This document shows, piece after piece, positions 22,430 to 33,051 of a stretch of DNA of 64,000 nt. Location: assembly GCA_037176845.1 (NCBI GenBank), contig JAYKXP010000098.1:115325-179324 (forward strand), in the 5' to 3' direction. How positions within the stretch are numbered: the stretch's first letter is position 1; each line of letters begins with the position of its first letter. The stretch is from Paramarasmius palmivorus. Taxonomy: Eukaryota; Basidiomycota; Agaricomycetes; Agaricales; Marasmiaceae. The notes beneath the pieces were generated by a model. It was not told the origin of the DNA. It saw nothing but the letters and a program-made list of their open reading frames with translations, and did no database searches. The position numbers and the translations under genes are program-made.

Positions 22430-23640
22430 ATGGCTGGTCCTGACCTCGACGAGAAGCCCGTCTTCTACTCGGATGTCAAATCTCACCTTCAAACTCTTCT
22501 CGATGTAAAAGAGAAACAGCTTCAACAAGCCGGCACCTTTGGACAGCGGGTCCTTGCTCAACAGATGGAGTTGGAGGAACGGATCCGTCACCTACAGGAA
22601 GATCTCGGGGACGAATCTGGAGATTCAAGTCGTTAGCAGAGATGCAATGGAAAGGTTAAGAGACTTGGCCGATATGTTGGACCAGTGGGAGAGGGAGAAT
22701 ACTGGCCTTTCCAGCGATTTTAGAAAGGTCTGTCCTGCCCTCTCACAGTATGTCCCAATATCTCATCAATCTAATCGGTGGCAGGCGTCTTCACCCTTAT
22801 TGGTAGAATCCACCGTAGGATCATCCAAGGCATCGGACAGACGTGCCAAGACAGCTCATGGGGCGGACAACACCGGTAAGGGACCAGAATATACATATAA
22901 TCCCACACTTTACATCCTTCTCTAGAATTTGCTTTTGGAGTGAACAGTGGACTCCTCACGGAAGTGCGCCGGCTACAGTCCCTCCTTGGCGAACGGGATA
23001 AGATCATCCAAGACTTGACAAAAGAGAAGGGTGACCTTGAAGCTTCAGTGGAAGGCCTTCGTTCAAGTCTCAAGCAGCAAGAACAGAGCGCCGGTCAGTA
23101 TATCGTAATATCCCGATTAATCAGATGCTCATTTCTCTATAGACAAGGCCAAAGAAGAGAACTGGAATCTCGAAATATCTTCTCAGGAACTTCGTACCGA
23201 GCTCTCTAATTCCCTCGCTCATTCCGCCAAACTCGAAGAAGACCTGAAGCGCCTCAGAAAGTGTCTCGCTATCACCTGTGATGCCCATGAAGCTGCACAA
23301 TCCGAGTTGGCCAAAACGCAAACCTGTCTCGACGAATTGAGACAGAAACATGAAATTAATAACGCTCTTGCAAGGAAGCGTAAGTTCTCATGGCACCGCT
23401 TTGTTGGTTGTTCTCGACGTTTCTCTTAGAGCTCCTTGTGACAAGTGAAGGCGAGCTTTCTGAGGAAGTCAACCATTGCAGTCTCTTGGTGAACAGGATG
23501 ATGTCGTCCAGGACACGGAAGAAGAAAGAGTTGGTTTAGCACACACTACTCTCAAACAAATGCAAGAACAAAGCGCAGGTCAGTGTAACGTCTCATCTTG
23601 ACTGATCGGTTGATTCACCAAGAATTCACCATATTCACGT
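22430..23640 (+). pseudogene. D, 5' part: frameshifted copy of the coiled-coil gene
   Basis: The ATG at 22430 opens MAGPDLDEKPVFYSDVKSHL, parallel to gene E. The reading is lost at about 22620, where a 1-nt difference from gene E creates TAG at 22634. The homologous exons continue in other frames: RDAMERLRDLADMLDQWE, GLLTEVRRLQSLLGERDK, NWNLEISSQELRTEL and LAKTQTCLDELRQKHE. A second frame change lies near 23500. This part cannot make the full coiled coil as it stands. Function of the family is not known to me beyond a long fungal coiled coil. Confidence 0.7.
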
Positions 23641-23692
23641 TAGAATACACTGGAGCCTGGAAGAATCATCGCAACACAGCAGAAGCCGAACA

Positions 23693-24845
23693 ATGTTTTC
23701 ACGCGCCTCGGCCTTCACTCGTCTTGAAGAGATGTTCAATAACGTTGGCAGAGACCTGATCATTCAGTCAGTCGAGTACTGGACTGAAGGTTCTGGATCA
23801 TGCGCGCTTCCCCCATCCATGCAGTTCCCCCAACCTGGTGAATTGATTGGCCATAGTATTTGCATTGAACCTGGTCAACCTGTTATCGGTAGACACAAGG
23901 GAGGCTTAAAGGGCGATGACGGCCCAACATTGGATCCCTCATTGGAGAACGCAGTAAAGGCACGCAAGCAAAGGCGACCTATCATCATCGCAGTAACGTT
24001 GTCCTCTTTCTTCAGCGTCCATCTTGGACAAGACCCATACACACCATATCCTCCGTTCACCCGCCAGCTTCCACCTGCAAAGTACAATCGCAGATCGTCC
24101 GCAGATTCTGGCAATTTCGGGGATCCACGCTTCCAGGAAGCCAGCTGTTATCCGTTTGGTTTCAGCGTATGGGTCTATATCGAATGGCAACGAGATCCCA
24201 TTGTCCCTAGGGCTGGCATCCAATGTGCGTGGCTCCAGTTCATCGTCAATTTCAGCTGGATTCGGGGCGGAAACGGTACCATCTATACTACCTCTAACGG
24301 CGGAAGTAATCCTCAGACTAATAATGGGTCCATTATCCATGGTACGTGTGGATTGAGATCGATTCGCTCAAACTGGGTTAACGCATGTCATCTTCTCAGA
24401 TAATAGTATCCCTGCAGGAAATGATCTTGTCATCGAGCAACGGGAACATTATACCTCGGGGGCTTCAGAGCAGGTGCCCTCTACTTCAAGACCTGCAGCG
24501 CAAATCCATTCGGTACATTATCGTGCAGATTCGGTGGTACCTCCTGAAACCGCTAAGGGCCAATCGCCGCCTCCAGAACCACCTCCAGAATCGATGACCG
24601 CATCTCAGGTGCCTTCCGCGTCAACTAACTGGGTAAAGTTGTCGCCAGGGCCGTTGGCTCACTCAACAACTGCCTCTCACGAACGGGTATCTCACCATTG
24701 GTCGGTATCCTGGAAAGACTGTCTCATTCTTGGGCTTCTCATTGTTGTATTGTTTCAAGCGAGTTCATCTCGACACTCATACGAAGGTACATGTAGCTGT
24801 AATTGTCATTGTCACTGTCCCTCCGCGTCTACGGCTCTTGTATGA
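23693..24845 (+). CDS. Gene D: NLR-type motif plus membrane cassette
   Basis: The ATG at 23693 opens MFSRASAFTRLEEMFNNVGR, the same motif as in gene E (27210). A hydrophobic stretch (RRPIIIAVTLSSFFSVHLG, about residues 96-114) follows, then the cassette from about 24030. The intron starts at 24342 and ends at 24399 or 24417, both in frame. The last exon gives the Pro-rich linker, helix CLILGLLIVVLFQA and tail CSCNCHCHC ending ALV. This makes about 365 residues with one or two membrane helices. It might be the surviving 3' end of the longer coiled-coil gene or have its own promoter. Function unknown. Confidence 0.6.
24030..24845 (+). repeat. C-terminal cassette, copy in gene D
   Basis: It begins with PYTPYPPFTRQLPPAKYNRR and is very close to the copy in gene B, including identical intron sequence over most of its length. 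B and D are therefore the most recently separated pair. Confidence 0.85.
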
Positions 24846-25816
24846 TACTTCTATCTAGCTCATTGTCATATATAGAGTGGCATCCTACTTTTTCTTATAG
24901 ATTCTTTGACAATGTAAATTTGATCTAAACCGTAAAGAACAGGAACGCCTGTTGGTCTTTGGATGTTAAACTCACAGTGACTATTCGGAAGTGGGATGGA
25001 AATCGCTATCTTCCCTTAGACTTTGGCCCAAGATGTCTGAGGAGCGCAAAAAGTACATTCAGTGCGTTGTTTGTAGCAAAAAAAAGCCTTCGGAAAGCCG
25101 CTTTAGTGAACGGCACTTTTTCCTTACAATTCGACTCGATTCGACCACTATCTTCCACTTTCCACTCGACAACTCCGCTCATACTTGGCTTTTCATCTCC
25201 ACTGTCGATCGAATATGCTTCCTCAAAGTAGTCCCCGCCCCATTCTTTGCGGTCTTTCAGCTATGACGATTCACTGGTCACCATGAACTCACTCCCGCCG
25301 CCTCCTCGCTTTTTCAAGCTACGATGATGGCTCGAATCCGCTTCCAAAACATGCAAGTAAATTGGTAGTCGAGGATCCACGATATTCGAACCTTGACTGG
25401 AACACTCTCCGACACATCGCCCACCCAGAAATCGACCAGCAGACGAGTAGTGTTGATGCAACACTTCACGGACGAAGACGAAGTTCAGGATTAGACAGAT
25501 TCGCGGTGGTCCATTCCCTCCATAATAAGGTGGTGAAAGGTGGAATGATAGATAACTCGGTATGGGCATAGGTTGCGTTAGGTGAGTAGTAATCATCGTC
25601 CCTGTCAAACTGTCTATTCTATTGGGGTTGACTCTTGATTTTTCAGACATATTTACCAACCTTGAAGGACCGATTCCCGTTGCATTACTTACCCTAAACA
25701 CCACGACTGTTCTGCGAGGGTGTCCCAACGTTCCTCGGAACCTAGAACCTGGATTCGCTCAGCAAAGACAAGCAGAAGCATGGCGAACTGCTGTATCTGC
25801 ATCGTGATAGGCGCAT

Positions 25817-25845
25817 GTCAGACGTAACTCGATGTTACGCGTGAC
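25817..25845. promoter_or_regulatory. Palindrome upstream of E
   Basis: The arms GTCAGACGTAAC and GTTACGCGTGAC (10 of 12 paired) end 55 bp before the ATG at 25900. The site is conserved with unit 1 while nearby sequence has drifted. Confidence 0.5.
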
Positions 25846-25899
25846 ACCCAAGGGTTAACCAAAACCAACTACGAAGACGAAGGGAAGGAATAGAGGGAT

Positions 25900-27442
25900 A
25901 TGGCCGGTGATGAGAAGTCTGCTGCTTACTCGGACGTCAAATCTCACCTACAAAATCTTCTCGATGCAAAGGAGAAGCAACTCCAACAAGCCGGCACCCT
26001 TGGACAACGTGTTCTTGCTCAGCAAATGGAGTTGGAGGAGCGGATTCGCCAGCTGCAGGAAGATATCGGGGATGAATCTGGAGGCGAATCAGGCGTTAGT
26101 AGCGATGCCATGGAAAAGTTGAAAGACTTGGCCGATACGTTGGATCAGTGGGAGAGGGAGAATACTGCTCTCTCGAGCGGATTTGGAAAGGTCGGTATTG
26201 TCCACGAACAGTGAATCCAGGAATATCTCATCATTCTGAATCTTGGTTAGTCGTCGGCGTCTTCACCCTCAACAGAAGAATCTACTGGAGAATCACCCAA
26301 GGCACCAGCACGCCCAGCAACAGCGAGCAGACGTGCCAAGAATGCAGCTCACCGCGCAGACGACGTCGGTGAGTTCAACTAGAACCAATCATCCACACAT
26401 TCCGAGTCCCACGGTTTCCTCCAGAATTTGCTTTTGAAATTAGCACCACACTCCGCGACGAAATCCATCGGCTACAGTCTCTCCTCGGAGAACGGGATGA
26501 AGCCATCCAGGATTTGAAAGAAGAAAAGGAGGATTTAGAAACTTCAGTGGAAGGCCTCCGTTCAGCCCTCAAGCAACAGGAACAGAACGCCGGTCAGTCA
26601 TCATACCATCTCAATCAATCAACTACTCATCTCGTTTACCTTCTCTAGACAAGTCCAAAGAAGACAACTGGAACCTTGAAGTTTCATCTCAGGAGCTTCG
26701 TACAGAGCTCGCCACATCCCTCGCTAATTCTGCCAAACTCGAAGGAGACGTGAAAAGACTCACAAAATCTCTCGCTACTACCCGCGATGCCCATGAAACT
26801 GCACAATCCGAGTTGGCCAAAACGCAAACCTCTCTCGACGAATTGAGACAGAAACATGAAACTGATATTACTCTTGCAAGAGAACGTAAGTACTCGTGGT
26901 TTTGGTTTGTTAATTATTCTCATTTGTTCTTAGAATTCGCTGCGGAAAGCGAAGGGGGGCTTTCTGAAGAAGTCAATCGGTTACAAACTCTCCTTGGCGA
27001 ACGTGACAGTATCATCCAACAAATGCAAGAAGAACGATATGGTTTAGATGGCTCGGTGACGGCTCTTCGCACGGCTCTTCAGCAAATGCAAGAACGAAGT
27101 GAAGGTCAGTTTGACGTATGGTCCCACTCGAGTAATTCTCTCATCTCATTCACATTAGGTGATAACTGGAACCTGGAAGAATCATCGCAACACAGCAAAA
27201 GCCAGACTATGTTTTCGCGCTCTTCAGGTTTCACTATTCTAGACGGAATGTTCAATAATGTTGGCAGAGACCTGATTGTACGGTCGGTCGAGTACTGGAC
27301 TGAAGGGTCTACATCATGTGTGCTTCCCCCATCCATGCAGCTCCCCCAACCTGGCGCCATTGAAGTAATAGGCTTTGATGCTGGTTATGGTATCAACGTT
27401 GAACCCGATCAACCTGTTATCGATGGGCACAAGGAAGCTTAA
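25900..27442 (+). CDS. Gene E: coiled-coil protein with NLR-type motif
   Basis: The ATG at 25900 starts MAGDEKSAAYSDVKSHLQNL. Introns lie at about 26191-26250, 26369-26425, 26593-26649, 26886-26933 and 27105-27158; the last two are multiples of three without stops, so retention would still give protein. The body is heptad-rich (LGQRVLAQQMELEERIRQL, LRDEIHRLQSLLGERDEAI, LAKTQTSLDELRQKHETDI, VNRLQTLLGERDSI). A motif follows: MFSRSSGFTILDGMFNNVGR at about 27210. Such a motif is typical of the N-terminus of agaricomycete NACHT proteins, but here it is near the C-terminus and no NACHT follows. The stop at 27440-27442 arises from a 1-nt difference with unit 1. Probably cytoplasmic scaffold; function unknown. 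Confidence 0.7.
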
Positions 27443-27573
27443 AGGGCGGTGATGGCCCAACGTTGGAAGAGAACGCCAAAAAGGCACACAAGGATAGGCG
27501 CCCCATCATTATAGCAATAGCGTTTTCCTTTCTCTTGGGCGTTTATCTTGGAAATACGACGCATCGCACTTGA
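27443..27573 (+). pseudogene. Out-of-frame former C-terminus of E
   Basis: In the +1 frame relative to gene E, the DNA after the stop encodes a basic patch and a hydrophobic helix (RRPIIIAIAFSFLLGVYLG) ending at a TGA at 27571. Unit 1 keeps the equivalent helix in frame. Gene E has therefore probably lost a membrane anchor. Confidence 0.55.
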
Positions 27574-28221
27574 CACCTTTGTCAGGGATCCAAAGGTTCT
27601 TAGATTAACCAATGGGTGAGCATTAGTTCCGAATTTGAGCGCGAGCCATTTATCTCCAGGTGTAATTAGGTCACATCCACCAACTATTTCCCAAGAATTC
27701 GAGTTCTGCTGTAAAGTAGCTGCTCAGCGCAGTGTGGAATTGATGCGGAAGCAGTAGGGTCTTTCGAGTGGTATCACAGGGCGCTCTCTTCTGTTTTCGC
27801 GTCAATTTTACTCGCCATTTGTGTGCCCACTCTACAGCCTCAAATACTCTGACTGCTTCTGCTGTAAAATGGCTGCAACTGTGTGTGAAAGTGGCCGCTG
27901 GCATTACTGGGTGAGTATTGATCATCTGTCAAAGTATATACATAGTACCTAATCTGAACCATGCAGTCTACTCTTTCACAGCTGGTTGTACAGCCCCATC
28001 GACATGCGAGTTCCGGTTAACTTGGTTTGACTGGGCTCAAAAGCGCTGGCTTCGCCCTTTCCGGCCCCCAGTCAACACTCCCAGACTTCAGGGCCTGTCG
28101 TTACTCCGAGCGTTTGAAACCAGCGTACGACCTAACGACTATCCCTAGTTCAATCATTTCAGCATTCTTCGCTCTCCCATCTTTTCCGCTAGCGGGACGA
28201 CCATTGTTCTTCCCCCGATAC

Positions 28222-28954
28222 ATGGATTCAGATTGCCCAACCTGTGTACAGCTACGTCTGGATGTGATAGATATTGATTCGGAATGGGGCAGAGAAAGTG
28301 ACGCTGATTATGAAGAGTTGAAGCGAATGGAGGAGGAAGAAGAAGTCTCTGGTATCGCTCGCCTCGAGCCGTCACACAGACCCGAGCGAGAGGCGACGTT
28401 CTATCTATTGAAAACCTTACGAGTTGGTCGTCTTTGGTGGGTGGCTGTCATTTTGACGCCCTGAGCCTACAAAGCTAATGAGAATCCAGAACCCACATGT
28501 ATCCATCGCACGAAAACAGCTTGTGGATTCATACGTCGTACTTCAAAGAAAATTGCGACAGGCTATGGAGGAATTGGAGGCCTTGCAAAGCCGCGGTAGC
28601 AGTCCGTCTCGTTCCAAACGACCAGTGATGTACCATGGCTGGGGTGCAACGATGTTTTCCAATACCTCGGATGTCATAGTCAGAGGGGGTGAATTCAACA
28701 ACGTCTCGCGAGATCAATTTAACCTCGGTGCCTCCAATTTCTACTTGTTCGGTAGTATACCCCCATCTGCTCAAGTGATTCAGTTTCATCCCAGTAAGCA
28801 CGGCGTATTTTGCGGTTGTCCTTTCCTAACAAGTGATCCTACAGATATCGACCAGGAAATTGCCTCTAAGCTGTTCGAGATCATTCCGAGAAGCATATCC
28901 AATCAGCTTCTGCAGTGGCCGCTTCTCTCCACTTGCATGCTGTGGAACTATTAA
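28222..28954 (+). CDS. Gene F: small coiled-coil protein with NLR-type motif
   Basis: The ATG at 28222 starts MDSDCPTCVQLRLDVIDIDS, an acidic region with a CPTC pair, up to about LLKTLR at 28420. A short intron then probably joins to QLVDSYVVLQRKLRQAMEEL, a coiled-coil segment; an alternative start is the ATG at 28478. Next comes MFSNTSDVIVRGGEFNNVSR at about 28650, the same motif type as in D, E and the NACHT fragment. The C-terminal 70 residues are not recognised. It lies just after the D/E duplication and may be a distant relative. No NACHT or other catalytic domain is present. Confidence 0.5.
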
Positions 28955-29200
28955 TTCTAATGGCGCTGTATTCGTTTGAGCGTCGGATCACACAATTTAT
29001 TGGTGATACTTTCCCGCAGTTTCTACTCCCCAATTAGATCTACGATTTCTGATTTGCTCGTGTCGTGTTCTGAGGCTTTAAACACAATATACCCAATGGA
29101 CGACATGTATTTTGTTATATTTGGAACATCGTTTGTACATCTGACTTGACTTCTGTTTATTCTGCCATTTGTTGAACACGTATCCTTGAACTTGCCTACA
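28955..29200. other. Convergent intergenic region, F and Rossmann gene
   Basis: AT-rich 3' flanks of two convergent genes. No other feature is seen. Confidence 0.4.
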
Positions 29201-30133
29201 CTAGTCCAACCTCTTCACTGGACTCAGCTCGAACACCTCCCAGAACTCTCTCGCGTCTAGCGCTCTTCCCAGCTGTTCAGGTGACCTCGGAAGTGCACGC
29301 ACGCCTTCTTCTCTCATCAGCTCTCTGACCCAACCTGGTTGAGGACCAGGATCCTCTTCGTTCCCAGGATTCGACCCCCAGCCCGAAGCTAGTTCCCACC
29401 AGTCATACACTCTCATATCCGTTAGCAACCATCTCTCGCCAGATGCCTTGTCCCAGGCACCATGAATGGCAAGGATAGCACGAGCGACGTCTTCCCCATG
29501 TATCATGTGTATACTCCCCTTGTTCTTCAATACCTCTTTGCTCGGTGCGACGCGTCCAACGTAGTTTCGTATTGATCTGGCTCCTCCCCAGAGGCCTGCG
29601 AGATCGAGAGCAGTAGTAGGTATCTTGGGAGAGAGTGCGAGGAGTTCGTCCTCGGCTTGTCCTCGCAGATCCTCCGGATTTATGGGACTGTGTCGATCGA
29701 ACCATTGTACTTGAGATATCTTCGTGCCGCTATCTGATTCTTGAGATCGTACAGAAGGCTACAGGATTCCAAATGAGCTTCGTGGGGAGGTATCCAGGAC
29801 GAATGAACTCACACTCCACAAAAAGGTCGCACCCAACTGAATGAACCCTGCGGTGACTTCTTTATTCCTTCTCGTCTTGTTATATAGCTTTACCAGCCTC
29901 TCAGATGCCCCTTTCGCGGTGATTGGGAACGTGATCAAGACGGTCTTTGCGTCAGGCAGAGCTTCGCATGGTCCTGTATCGTCGGAATCGGGATCAAAGG
30001 TGAAAGGGATAGTGGAATTTGAACCAGAGCGAGTGGTTGCACCATAAGTGAGGTTACGCTTTTGGCAAAGGGGGATGAGGAAGGTTGATGTCCAGCCCGC
30101 ACCGAGAACGAGGATGTCGATGGTCACTTGCAT
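29201..30133 (-). CDS. NAD(P)-binding Rossmann-fold protein
   Basis: Two exons on the minus strand: 30133-29813 and about 29761-29201, giving about 294 residues. The N-terminus has the nucleotide-binding pattern ILVLGAGWTSTFLIPL after a short beta strand. Later text includes LSPKIPTTALDLAGLWGG, KGSIHMIHGEDVARAILAIH and a C-terminal EFWEVFELSPVKRL. This fits atypical short-chain dehydrogenase/epimerase proteins of the NmrA/YeeZ kind, where the conserved H-x-x-D-V region lines the substrate site. The catalytic YxxxK is not obvious, so substrate and activity are unknown. The intron (donor gtgagt, acceptor ctgtag) keeps frame. It is a complete gene and probably a core one. Confidence 0.75.
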
Positions 30134-30250
30134 GATGGTCTAGAAGGAAGAGAGTTGCAGCCGCGGGAACGCAAGCTGTGAGAGATAATATGAGAATTTA
30201 TATACCACTGTCACTACTGTGACTGCGAGGTCGTGGTTACCTTTATGTAA

Positions 30251-30751
30251 GGCCCTGTTCGGATAAAATTCCGATTTCCTGGAAAAAGGAAAAACGCAAA
30301 CCGGGGGCTGCCGAGAAATTTCCCATCTCCATGATTTTCAAGCGCTCGACCAAGCGCCTCCAAGCGCCGGTACGTCTTGAGGTTGAAAATTGTCTCTATA
30401 CCAGCATATACGCCACTAAATGTGGGCGGTATGCAGCAAAGTCTTTACAATGTATTCAAAACAATATGTAGTGTCCTAACCTCCCATTGTACCCTAGAAC
30501 TTGTGAACTCTCTGCATTTCTAAGTTGCTATGAGCTCTACAAAAGTTTGTTTGACTCACAGAAGCCTCAATACGGCTCTCATTGTCAAATCTACTAATAC
30601 TATTCTAGGAGCGTCCCATTTGTTCCTCAGTGCTAGTATTGCTAGAATTGGGGCGTCTGGAGCTCAATATCAGTGACGGGAAAGCGGTCCGGTAACCCCG
30701 GTTTGCGTTTTTCCTTTTTCCACTGAACTGGAATTTTATCCGAACAGGGCC
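30251..30751. mobile_element. 501-bp MITE with 56-bp terminal inverted repeats
   Basis: The left end starts GGCCCTGTTCGGATAAAATT and continues to about 30306. The right end (30696-30751) is its reverse complement with about four differences. The element is flanked by TAA at 30248-30250 and 30752-30754. The TAA target duplication and GGCCCTGTT ends fit non-autonomous PIF/Harbinger (Tourist-like) elements. No transposase is encoded. It sits between the divergent Rossmann and NTPase genes, 69 bp from the second ATG. Confidence 0.9.
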
Positions 30752-30819
30752 TAAAGACGCGTCCGGGATCGTCAGAGTTCCCGGACGGTAATTTCCGGAC
30801 GGCAACTCGCCTAACCACT

Positions 30820-32886
30820 ATGACAACCCCGACCCAACGCAGCACTCACCCATTACTGCGAATCCTCAACCATGCAGAAGCTAGCGACGCAGCATGTCTG
30901 CTTCATAGTCTTGCGTTTGGGAAGAAGGACCGAAAAACTCTCTTCAGCAACGTCGCAAATGCTGATGGTACTCCTGCTCTCGATAGCAACGGTCACGTCT
31001 ACGAAAAACTCGGCATGGATCTCAGCCTCGGGAGTGGTGAACCTCCCGACTCTATTCTAGTCCTCTCGGAATATCGAACTGCTCTCAAAGATATCGAGCA
31101 ATGGTTCAATGGCGGTCCAGATGACATTCCAACTCCTATCGTGCCCGATGACTACATCTGGAGTCGCTGGGGGGATTTCCCCGTCATGGACAATGAACAA
31201 TCAAACGAGCAAGAGTCAGACTCAAGTAGCCGGGATCCAGAGCAACAAGATCCTAGTGCCTCCAGTAAGCCATGTTCGCATTTTGGCCTATCCCTGGGTT
31301 GACCGACAGATAACTTACACAAAGTAGATCTTTCCGGTATTCGTCAGACAGTTCAAATCGTTGGCATCCCTGGTATAGGTCTGTTCTGTGACAATCATGA
31401 TACCAAGCATGTGGTTTTGATTCGTATACTTTCCAGGGAAATCACTCTCCCTTCTCTACATACTAGCCGAACGACTTTTGCAAGGTCTCGAGACTTGCCT
31501 ACAAACGACGCCAAACTACTTCACATTATTCTGTTCGGAAGGGGCGTTCAAAATCTACATCGATGAGCGTTTCAAGGCGTCATGAAAAACCGGAAGAATG
31601 CAAATATACTTCCAATGAGCACCTGGTACTTGGTGGATTCCAACCAGAGGATTTCTGCTCCGCCTGAAGTGATACGAGGTACACGTGCCCGTATCGTACA
31701 GGCTTCGTCTCCCAAATCATCACGCTTGGACTGGGTCAAAAAGGCAACCAGGGATTGGTTGCGTTACATGATGAAGCCTCCCACTTTGAAAGAAATCATC
31801 CTCATGTGCGTGGTCTAACTCTGTCTCTGAATCGTTGACTCATGCTCTTCACACTACAGGAGAGACTGCCAGGCATTGCTTCCTATGCGATCGATATCAG
31901 ATCCGATGATTCGCTCCTTCTGGGACAAATATGGCCCATCCGCACGCTCGATCTTCGCAAACGCCTACAATCCCAGTGCATACGAGGAAAAGTTGATAGA
32001 GTCGATAGCGGGAATCAACGCTGAGGCCCTCGCCGCTCTTGCTGAGAAAGTACCCAAGGTTCTCGATCCCGACGGGGTGTCTCATTTGATTCTCGGTGTT
32101 TATCCAGGCGCTTTGCGGTCCGATTTATTCGTCAACATTTTGACGAAGCATATCTTTCAACTCATCAAGAACGCAAATGCCGCAAAGGAGGACATGGCTA
32201 TGCATCGGATGCATCGGCCCTTCAACAACAATCCTCAAACTCGCGCTGCCGCCGGATACATCTTTGAAGACCGTTTACACGAACTCTTGTTGAGGGGCGG
32301 AATGTGGAAGGCTGATCGGCTGGTACAAAGTGGCAAGGATCACAAGAATTTCTCGTACACCCAGAATACCGACTCTCATGCTGGTTCCCGATGGCTTTGC
32401 GTTGGTCAACTCTCGTATCTCGCCGACGACGAACCTGGAGAGGCCATGCTGCCTCTTGAGCTTCACCGATGCGATGCACAGAGCATCACCAATTCGGAAC
32501 TGACACAGTCGGGCATCTATTATCAGCCGGATTCGCTAATGTACGATTCCCATGTGGTCAACACGCAGGAGAAGCAGGTCGTGGTGTTCCAGTTCACGGT
32601 TGCAAGCAAACATGACGTGAAAGTGTCCGACTTGGTATGGCTAAAACAACGTTATGGCGATGCGGGGTACAGGGTCAACTACGTGGTTTTCGCAGATCCA
32701 GAGTCGGAAACAACGATCTATATCCCTCGTGCTTATGACTCTGTCCTGGCGGAAAAGTTGCTGGTGATAGTAAAAGAAGATGAGTTGTTCCCTCCAGGCT
32801 TTCGAAAAGACTCAACTGCGGAGAAAAGAAGGGCCGGCGAGGAGTCTGACGGACAGGTTTCGAAGAAAATTTGCGTGGAAAAGTAG
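30820..32886 (+). pseudogene. Crinkler-like P-loop NTPase with nuclease-like C-terminus (one frameshift)
   Basis: Proposed exons are 30820-31264, 31328-31378, 31437-31805 and 31860-32886. The Walker A motif spans a splice site (VGIPGIGKSLSLLYILAERL). Later text includes WYLVDSN, FWDKYGPSARSIF, SHLILGVYPG and TRAAAGYIFEDRLHELLLRG. The C-terminus has YYQPDSLMYD, then VVVFQFTVASKHDVK, resembling the restriction-endonuclease-like domain of Crinkler-type proteins. In that fold PD...ExK is catalytic; here FQFTVASK has Q where an acidic residue is expected, so cleavage is uncertain. A 1-nt frame change is needed at about 31580, where the first reading ends ERFKAS-stop and the next begins inside ATGA. 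The C-terminus is basic (KISKK-like), possibly nuclear. These proteins are proposed effectors in conflict or immunity; the role here is inferred. Confidence 0.7.
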
Positions 32887-33051
32887 TATCAACCTTATGT
32901 TCTTTGGGCTACTTCTATTTGATTATCGTACCATTTTAAATAATAACACTTGACTTGGAGGGGAAACACCGCCCTACTCATGCTCTACGACACCCCTGAA
33001 ACTGGGTAGTTCTAGCTTCAAGCGAACGGAAATTATGTCGTTGTACAAGCT

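Larger units (their letters stand above)
21282..24845 (+). repeat. Tandem duplication, unit 1 (contains D)
   Basis: Unit 1 aligns with unit 2 (24951-27573) from an element reading ctatggcccaaaatgtct at its left end, through the promoter and the coiled-coil gene. Unit 1 carries about 200 bp more upstream of the start codon, and the cassette at its 3' end. Confidence 0.8.
24951..27573 (+). repeat. Tandem duplication, unit 2 (contains E)
   Basis: Second copy of the unit at 21282-24845, sharing promoter, palindrome, exon order and intron positions. It lacks the cassette. Confidence 0.8.

Noticed and set aside
26886..27158. Gene E reading straight through two short introns
   Set aside because: Both stretches have canonical donors and acceptors, break the heptad pattern and match true intron positions in unit 1.
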